DNA from: Calliopum simillimum
Taxonomy: Eukaryota > Arthropoda > Insecta > Diptera > Lauxaniidae
Direction of reading: 5' to 3'
Length of the DNA stretch: 64,000 nucleotides
NCBI GenBank assembly: GCA_951812925.1
Contig: OX638368.1
Span: 123,837,309-123,901,308, forward strand
The notes under the pieces were generated by a model that saw only the letters and a list, made by a program, of their open reading frames with translations, was not told the DNA's origin and searched no databases. The stretch's first letter is position 1. Each line of letters starts with the position of its first letter. Shown piece after piece: positions 56,985 to 64,000 of the stretch. The translations under genes were made by a program, and so were the position numbers.

Positions 56985-58765
56985 CGTGAGGTCTTGTTGA
57001 AAAAAGAAGAAGCGCGTAAAAACTCAGAGACGACGCTAAAACTAGAGCGCAAAAGAAAGCTGTCGAAAAGGTCTTTAACTCTCTCAGTAAAGAAGTCGGA
57101 CGATTGTGCAGACAAGACAAAAGAAGAATGTATAACGACCTCGCGAGCGAAGCCAAAAGCGCTGCAAATGCTCAAAACCTCAGGCAGCTTTACGATATCA
57201 CCCGCAGATTATCTGGCAGAAAACACCAACAGAGCCGCCCTATCAAAGGCAAAAATGGAAATCTCTTAACATCCGCCGACGACCAACTTAAGAGATGGTA
57301 AGAGTATTTTTGTGATATACTAAATCCCATGTCTACCACATCCCTACAACCAGAATCACCAACTACAACTCGCAGTAGTAGTCGAATACAAACACCACAG
57401 CCTACAATTGATGAAATAGTGAAAGCTATCCACAGCATGAAAAACAACAAAGCCGCCGGAATAGATCAAATAACAGCTGAACTGCTAAAAACATGCCCCA
57501 TTACATCAGCCAAAATTCTTCATCCTCTGCTCTCCAGAATCTGGAGCGAAGAGCGTTTTCCAAAAGATTGGCTACAAATTGCCGAAAAAATGTGACCTAA
57601 GCGAGTGCCGAAATTAATAACCTTGCTCTCAGTACCATCAAAGGTACTGACAAAAGTGCTTCTAAACAGGGTAAGCGATATGGCCATCTGAAAACAACAA
57701 GCAGGAATCCGGCCGAACCGATCATGCGCGGATCATATCAACACCCTCAGAATAATTGTCGAACAATCATGCGAGTGGCGTGCTGTGCTTCAACTTGTGT
57801 TCGCAGACTGCAGCAGTGCCTTCGACAGTATCTCCCGAGAAAACACTTGGGTTTCACTGCAGCGAAGAGGTATTGCCGCAAAGGCCATAAACTTAGTACG
57901 TGCACAATATGAAGGCTTTAAATGCAGCGTGTTACACAACGGGTTGTTCCACCGACATTCACCACTAATTCATGCGTACGGCAGGGATGTTTACTATCAC
58001 CATATCTCTTCTTCATCGTTCTTGACGATATCTTAGATAAAGATGTATCCAATGGAACTTTACCGAACATCTAGAAGATCTCGACTACGCTGACGACATT
58101 TGCCTCTTATCGTCCAAACACTCAGATATGCAAAGTAAGAATGAAGACTTTGTCTTGGATTCGCAAAAGGCCGGCCTACAAATCAACGCACTCATGACTA
58201 AAAACAGCTTTACGTATTTAGGCAGCATTATCTCCATGGATGGTTGAGCAAAAGACGATATCAACTCAAGGATAGCAAAAGCAAAAGGCGGTTTGCTCAA
58301 CTGAACAAAATATGGTCTTCTTCCGTTATATCCGCATTTTTGATTCGAATGTGAAATCGGTGTTGTTATACGGATGCGAAACATGGCTTGTTACTGAACA
58401 ACCAACGAACAAGCTGCAAGTATTCGTTAACAAATGCTTAAGGCGTATACTAACGGTTTGGTGGCCTCGCACTATATCAAATACCGAACTACATTAAAAA
58501 TGCAATCAGTGGGCTTTAGCAAACGTGGTCAAGCTGCGCAAGTGGAGATGGATTGGTCACACTCTCCGGGAACCACACAGCGAAGTTTGTCGCCAGGCTC
58601 TTGAGTGGAATTCACAAGGCAGTAGAGGACGTGGTAGACCCAAAACCAACGCTGGAAAAGGAAATACAAGAATTGGGAAAGTCGTGGCAAGAGATCAAAG
58701 TCATCGCAATGGATCGCAACAAATGGAGACGTTTCATATTGGCCCTATGCTTTTCCTAGGAGTTA
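56985..58765 (+). pseudogene. LINE reverse transcriptase pseudogene
   Basis: Pieces in three plus frames run in order: CRQDKRRMYNDLASEAKSAA, RRLSGRKHQ and SADDQLKRW (pre-RT region); IVKAIHSMKNNKAAGIDQIT and LLSRIWSEERFPKDW (fingers); ITLLSVPSKVLTKVLLNR; FADCSSAFDSI (motif A Asp); VRQGCLLSPYLFFIVLDDIL (motif B); LDYADDICLLSS (motif C YADD, about 58075-58110); YLGSIIS; VLLYGCETW; and WRWIGHTLREP..VCRQALEW near the C terminus. Frameshifts, stops and small deletions are spread throughout, and the N-terminal endonuclease is missing. It is a different LINE lineage from the fragment at 46-50 kb. I leave the clade open. Confidence 0.88.
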
Positions 58766-60849
58766 AAGGAGAATACATACATAGACGTCTGAGTTTTTAC
58801 TGTTTTGAATAAGGACTTAAAGTTTTTGCTACTTTTTTAAAGCTGAGGACGCATACCAAGTTCGTGGATAAACTTTTCGTGCTTAATCGTGGCACTGCAG
58901 CAATTTCTAGCAGTAATGCGAAGTATTTCAGAATTGGCACTTCTGTCAGGTTTTTGGGGTTTAAGATGAGGCATGTTTACGAAACTTCCGACTTCCACAT
59001 AGAACTTAGGCTTAGTCATATTTTTTTTTTTCCAAAATGTTNNNNNNNNNNNNNNNNNNNNNNNNNNNNNNNNNNNNNNNNNNNNNNNNNNNNNNNNNNN
59101 NNNNNNNNNNNNNNNNNNNNNNNNNNNNNNNNNNNNNNNNNNNNNNNNNNNNNNNNNNNNNNNNNNNNNNNNNNNNNNNNNNNNNNNNNNNNNNNNNNNN
59201 NNNNNNNNNNNNNNNNNNNNNNNNNNNNNNNNNNNNNNNNNGGTGGAAAAGAATGGTAATTTGTTCGAGTAGAAGTGTTGACGATGAAAAATTAATGGGG
59301 TCGGTTAAAATTTTTTTCAACTTTTTACGAAAATTTTGTATGAGAGCCTCCTTAAAGGTATAAAATAGCATCTAGTATGAGCAAGTTTTGAATATAAAAC
59401 TTTGTACTGTTCAGTTACCACTTTATCAGCAACTTTATCGTTCTTGACAAGCTCTTCAGAGCTCAGATCTGAGCAGGGCTTAAAGAGCTATTCAATGAAA
59501 CTAGAACAAGCAGATGGAATACATCGACTATCGTCACTCAAAGCCGAACTCATCCAGAAATTATATCACTTTTAAAGCAGGCAATGATGACAGCTTCAAG
59601 TGTGTAGCCAGCATTATCTCCAAGGATAGTAAACATCTGAACACATTCATCCTCAGGCATGCAATGTTCAAAAACAAAATGATTAGTACTTTCGGAGCAT
59701 AAGCGCTTATTGTTGAATAAGAAGCGCTTCAGAAAGGCTATTTTTTTTTTTTTTTTTTTTTTTTTTCATTATTGGGCAATCTCTTTACTCTGCTGCATGC
59801 GTATAGCCAGAGGTTGTTTTTTATATGTACATACATGTCTATGTGTGCATGTACATATGTATGTATGTGTTTATGCTATTGATGCCAGGGGAAAATTTTT
59901 GAAGTTTGTATTAAATTTAATAAAAACAGTTTTCAAATATTTCATTATGTTTTTAATTGAAACTTCTATATTCCATTCACCAACAACAACAGCAACAGCA
60001 ACAAAAACAACAATGAATTTGCCTCTGTGTTGTTCGATGTTGATGCTCTGTTGCTGTTGCTGCTGCCAGTGTTGTCGATGAGGCGCGTTCGTTCACTGTT
60101 GTTGTAGCAGGATATGCGTAGGCTTTTGCGTTATGTTGACTTTTGTCTTCTATTATTGTTGTTGTTGTTTTTTTATATTAATAAAAATATACACTACGTA
60201 TATACGGATATATGCGTTTATATATATGTATGTATGTCTGTTAATATTCTAACAGCTAAACGACGGATGGTTTGTTACTCCTCTTATGCAAACAAAAGAA
60301 TGTTTTTTATCGAAAAATACTCCCAGAAAGAAATATAATTAAAAAAGTTATTGGGGCGATGCTATAAAAACTTTTAAATTTTAAAACATTTTTCATTTGT
60401 TTTTGTTTTTGTTTTGTTTTTTTCTTCATTTTTTCCCATATCTAACTTTTATTGCATTCCATTCACTCTCGAAAAAGAGTTTATCATGAGCTTATTATAC
60501 TTTAACCAAAAAAAATGACTTGGGCAAAAAACTGACAACAAATGGGAGTGTAATAAATTTAATTAATATTTACTATGTGTCATAATTGATGTTTATTTAA
60601 TACCACAGCCCATATTGAATAAAATTGAATAAAATTGTTACACTTGTATGTGTTCCTTATACCAAAGCTAAGCCTTCTTGATGTTTTATCTGTTCAATTT
60701 GGGAAACATGTCTAAAACACTTACCAATATATTAGTTTTCAATATTTTTCATTATTTCGATCAACGATATTTTAGAGAAATGTAAAGATATCGACATAAC
60801 TTGAATTAATCTTTAGAGAAAAAGACAAGTGCTTTTACTTAATAACTTT
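58766..60849. other. Non-coding stretch with assembly gap and microsatellites
   Basis: Apart from the 200-N gap, it holds T-runs (59741-59766), ATGT/CATACATGT tracts (59826-59870 and 60215-60240), CAACAACAGCAACAGCAAC (59981-60015), TGTTGCTGTTGCTGC (60049-60063) and a TTGTTG run (60155-60170). The short frame at 59514-59702 is unrecognised. Confidence 0.5.
59042..59241. other. Assembly gap, exactly 200 N
   Basis: A run of 200 N between two known flanks. The round number suggests a placeholder of estimated or arbitrary size. Open frames reported across it would be artefacts of untranslated N. Confidence 0.99.
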
Positions 60850-61060
60850 TTCAGATTTTACGGGTAAACGATGTCAAGTTATAAAGCTTAAAAAATAGTA
60901 AAAAACAGTCTTTTTTATATTTTTTAGATGAAAATATTTCAAGAGTCATACAAGATAGAGCAACTCTGAGGCTGGATTAAGATTCAACATCAAATTCTGC
61001 AATGAAAATTACTTCTATTGTTTTTGTTTGTTGCTTCTCTTCTTAAAATATATAGTTTAT
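60850..61060. repeat. Relic arm of the 3.6-5.5 kb foldback family
   Basis: TACAAGATAGAGCAACTCTG with downstream GGATTAAGATTCAACATCAA resembles TACAAGATAGAGCAATTTTG and GGAATCAACAG in the foldback at 4687-4730. AAGTGCTTTTACTTAA and GTCAAGTTATAAAGCTT match nearby text there loosely. Only one arm is present, without ends, so this is an old fragment. Confidence 0.42.
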
Positions 61061-61140
61061 CTTATATAGTTTATATTAAATTTTTAAAACACTTCAGCGT
61101 GTTTGTTTTATTTAATAATGTTTACTAAAATTATGTTCAT

Positions 61141-62426
61141 TAGGGCTGTTCAAAAAAAAAAAAATTTTCGAATTTCCAAGATTTACTTTGGCATCACGAT
61201 CTACATCATGACAGAATATCCCAAAAAATTTTTCAGATTTTTAAATTCATATTTAAAGGTGGCTCAAAGCAGAAACATATTTTTGTTATTTTTTTTTTAG
61301 CATTAATTATAAAATGTTGTCAAACAATTTGAAAAATTTGTTTTAGAGTAACTTAAAAACATTCATTTTGTTTGTTTTTTAATGAACTTTAAAACCTATG
61401 TTGTAATTTTGACAAAAAAAAATTTTACACTTCTTAAAAAACGAAAAACTGCCCTAAGAAGGCGAAATTTTACGGTTTTTCAAAGAAAAAAGTCATCGTG
61501 CTTTAAACGAAATGAACATTTTTTAATTTACAAGATCTCATTCAAAAGAGCTCTTAAAAACCTTCAAGACAAGACATGTTAAGACTTTTTTGGGCCAGCA
61601 GGCTCGATGACATAACGTTTGAAATATAGTAATGCAGCCCTGTGAAAGGCAAAACGCTTTTTACTCAAGAGGGAGGCATCTTACAAAAAAGTGCCCATGG
61701 CATAAAATGCTTAAAATCATCCAAAGAACAAGTGTAAATTGTTTTTTTTTTTTTTTACTTAATTTTAGAAAAAAAAATTTTTTAACGTCATTTTTAATAA
61801 ACTTTCCAAAAAAAAAAAAAAAAACAATTCACACTTGTTCCTTGGATGATTCTAAGCATTTTATGCCATGGGCACTTTTTTGTAAGATGCCTCCCTCTTG
61901 AGTAAAAAGCGTTTTGCCTTTCACAGGGCTGCATTACTATATTTCAAACGTTATGTCATCGAGCCTGCTGGCTCAAAAAAATCTTAACATGTCTTGTCTT
62001 GAAGGTTTTTAAGAGCTCTTTTGAATGAGATCTTGTAAATTAAAAAATGTTCATTTCGTTTAAAGCACGATGACTTTTTTCTTTGAAAAACCGTAAAATT
62101 TCGCCTTCTTAGGGCAGTTTTTCGTTTTTTAAGAAGTGTAAAATTTTTTTTTGTCAAAATTACAACATAGGTTTTAAAGTTCATTAAAAAACAAACAAAA
62201 TGAATGTTTTTAAGTTACTCTAAAACAAATTTTTCAAATTTTTTGACAACATTTTATAATTAATGCTAAAAAAAAAATAACAAAAATATATTTCTGCTTT
62301 GAGCCACCTTTAAATATGAATTTAAAAATCTGAAAAATTTTTTGGGATATTCTGTCATGATGTAGATCGTGATGCCAAAGTATATCTTGGACATTCGAAA
62401 AATTTTTTTTTTTTTGAACAGCCCTA
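61141..62426. mobile_element. 1.29-kb near-perfect palindrome with hAT-like ends
   Basis: TAGGGCTGTTC opens and GAACAGCCCTA closes the element, flanked by the perfect 8-bp duplication ATGTTCAT (61133-61140 and 62427-62434), which fits hAT nTnnnnAn. Arms of about 616 bp (61141-61756 and about 61808-62426) are inverted copies with only a handful of differences, close enough that both encode the same 66-codon open frame in opposite directions. The loop is only about 50 bp. No transposase is encoded; the duplicated frame is K/F-rich and unlike any family I know. It is a young foldback element. Confidence 0.9.
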
Positions 62427-62481
62427 ATGTTCATATTCATTAATTTACAGTTCTCAGAGTAATTTTTACATTTTAATATTA

Positions 62482-62669
62482 CCCAGTGTGCCAGACGGTT
62501 CATATCTTCGCTTTTTTAACCGTTACGGATCCGTTACTGATCCGTTTGCGGGAGAAATTCATAAAAAAAAGGATTCGTTTTTTTTTTTGAGAATCTCTCC
62601 CGCCAACGGATCAGTAACGGATGCCTAACGGATAAAAAAGCGGAGATTTAAACTGTCTGCCACACTGGG
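62482..62669. mobile_element. 188-bp MITE, CCCAGTGTG ends
   Basis: CCCAGTGTGCCAGACGGTT and its near inverse AACTGTCTGCCACACTGGG bound a palindrome. Inside, CCGTTACTGATCCGTT pairs with AACGGATCAGTAACGG and GCGGGAGA with TCTCCCGC. TA flanks both ends (62480-62481 and 62670-62671). No coding capacity. Confidence 0.75.
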
Positions 62670-62959
62670 TATTTACAATAAAATTCACGTCTTTCAATCT
62701 CGATTGTATGCCACCAACTAGGTACTGTCGTTTCTTCGTTCGTATTTTGAAATTGTAGCTTTCGTTTCGTTGTGTTTCGTCCAGTGTATATGTTGTCTCT
62801 TTTCCTAATTTATCTAAGTGTTTTTCTCTTTTTATGTACTACACAAATTGTAAGGATTTGTCGTCAGTCTTAAGTCTACTGCTTAAATGTCTAATCCTAC
62901 ATGTATGTAAAAATAACTTTTTTTAAAGAGTAAAAAAAAATTCTGATAAATACAATATA

Positions 62960-63113
62960 TGTGACCTGGTCTATGAAAAAAGGGCTTATGTGCGAAAAAA
63001 AAAATTTTGTAAAAACAACTTGAAAACAACTTTTAAAGGTCAATTTATGCGATTCGGCAAAAATTGGACATTTTTTTTTGACACGCAAGCCCCTTTTCAT
63101 AGACCAAGTCACA
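62960..63113. mobile_element. 154-bp MITE, TGTGACYTGGTC ends
   Basis: TGTGACCTGGTCTATGAAAA and its near inverse TTTTCATAGACCAAGTCACA bound the element, with TA on both sides (62958-62959 and 63114-63115). GGGCTTATGTG pairs with CACGCAAGCCC. The inverted-repeat length and TA target indicate a Tc1/mariner-related MITE. Confidence 0.78.
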
Positions 63114-63490
63114 TATCGTTAACGCGATTTTCCAAAATTCCAGTTTTGAATTTTCAAAAAGACGAGAAACTAACTTTATACTTAAAGCAGCCAACTCTAA
63201 ATATTTTTTAAGGAGAATTACATTTCTCCTAATTTTCGACTGAAGATCGACTTTCAGGAAAAATATGACTTTAAAGGATTAATGTTGGTCCATAAAAGTC
63301 CAGAAACTATGTCAATTAAGGACAATTTATTAAGTTAAGGACTGCCCCAGAAAAATTTGATACTTTTATTCCTTAAGATTATGATTTACCTGATGATCGT
63401 GCAGGTCGAAATATGGGTGCTATTTTTTCTAAATAACATGACTATTACAAAAATATATAACACTTGGTAAACAAACTTCAAACGATAAAG
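63114..63490. other. Leader or spacer before the edge transposase
   Basis: This stretch may hold the left TIR and 5' leader of the Tc1/mariner-type element that starts coding at 63491. I could not identify a TIR because its right-hand partner lies outside the window. Confidence 0.35.
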
Positions 63491-64000
63491 ATGTCTAGCA
63501 ATCAAGAAAAAAGCGCAAACTCATTTTGTACACTTACCTGCAAAAACCAGAATTAAAATATTCAACCATAGTTAAAAAAACAGGTGCATCAAAAATCATT
63601 GTCCAAAGCGTTATTTCGAATTATAGAAAGGGTCAACTAATTACGCGGAAAAACGGTTCAGGTAGAAAAGCCAGTATAGACCCACAGTTAGTGAAAAGGG
63701 TGAAGCGCCTTTTTAAGCAGAATCTTAACACTTCAGAACGAGATATGGTTGCCAGAGCAGGAACCTCAATAAACAGGCTAAAGAAAAAACTTGAGCTAAA
63801 GACCTACAGAGTTCAAAAAGTACCAGACCGAAAGTTATATGTCGATTACCTGACTAAATTTGACTGCTGCATAATGGAGGGTGAAACATACGTTAAGGCA
63901 GATTTTAAACAGCTACCAGGACACGATTTTTATACCTTTTCGGAAAATGGGCAGGTACAGAGCAAATTTAAAGAGGAGAAAATTACAAAATACTCCCAAG
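63491..64000 (+). pseudogene. Tc1/mariner-superfamily transposase, truncated by window edge
   Basis: An ATG at 63491 (MSSNQEK) leads into an A-run, after which the conserved frame lies one base away and stays open from 63499 to the window end (167 codons), so a one-base indel near 63505-63512 is likely. The open frame reads a helix-turn-helix region (LKYSTIVKKTGASKIIVQSV), RKNGSGRKASIDPQLVKRVK, a second DNA-binding part (SERDMVARAGTSINRLKKKL), KTYRVQKVPDRK, then CCIMEGETYVKADFKQLPG. The last block is the first catalytic region; the related copy at 5.5 kb has CCVMDD there, so the expected second Asp appears to be Gly. The C-terminal half lies outside. Confidence 0.78.

Noticed and set aside
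58864..59371. Open frames of 108-131 codons on both strands
   Set aside because: They consist mostly of translated N from the 200-base assembly gap.
61382..62184. Two identical 66-codon open frames as a conserved small gene pair
   Set aside because: They are identical only because they lie on the two arms of one palindrome; the K/F-rich content is typical of AT-rich sequence.

Overview
The window is eukaryotic, AT-rich and almost entirely non-coding. It looks like a higher fly (Brachycera, probably Schizophora). The grounds are the short (about 70 bp) introns in a Neuroglian-like fragment, mariner/Tc1, hAT and DINE/Helitron-like repeats of the sort seen in flies, abundant CAG/CAA, CA/TG and ATGT microsatellites, and long A and T runs. 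I found no intact host gene. Long stretches show no coding signal and could be intergenic or a large intron. No rRNA, canonical tRNA, CRISPR array or bacterial-type operon is visible.

Layout. 0-2.7 kb: four tRNA-like (A box/B box/T-run) SINE-like units, two on each strand, around microsatellite-rich DNA. 2.74-6.10 kb: a dead Tc1/mariner-superfamily element, split by two palindromic insertions. 6.47-7.76 kb: a well-preserved mariner with TIRs, a TA duplication and one premature stop. 12.4-14.6 kb: a tandem array of about 460-bp units. 17.8-21.0 kb: two further mariner-type transposase relics and a coding-looking remnant. 21.7-22.2 and 28.5-29.0 kb: short-period degenerate tandem arrays. 23.2-25.2 and 34.6-35.6 kb: two copies, in opposite orientation, of a DINE/Helitron-like element with about 142-bp internal tandem units. 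The first copy holds a probable solo LTR, which itself holds a foldback MITE. 27.7-28.3 kb: an internally deleted mariner-like element. 38.2-40.1 kb: a hAT element with an 8-bp duplication and a transposase relic. 40.7-41.9 kb: two smaller TIR elements. 46.1-50.1 kb: a LINE tail (minus strand) cut by a 3.5-kb CACTC-terminated element that carries a broken piece of Neuroglian. 51.7-53.8 kb: a very long pure TAGGA microsatellite with decayed flanks. 57.0-58.8 kb: a second LINE relic. 59.0 kb: a 200-N gap. 61.1-62.4 kb: a nearly perfect 1.3-kb palindrome with an 8-bp duplication. 62.5-63.1 kb: two small MITEs. From 63.5 kb: a Tc1/mariner-type transposase running off the right edge.

The most notable object is the 46362-49905 element. 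Its terminal inverted repeats, subterminal arrays of ACAGT(Y)AAA-like motifs, short target duplication and clean interruption of a LINE reading frame show that it moved as one unit. Inside lies a frameshifted fragment of the neural adhesion gene Neuroglian that still has two introns, so it came from DNA rather than mRNA. The second theme is the number of large near-perfect palindromes, which would fold into long hairpins if transcribed. The nested, both-strand transposon content resembles heterochromatin or a piRNA-cluster-like transposon graveyard, but sequence alone cannot establish that.
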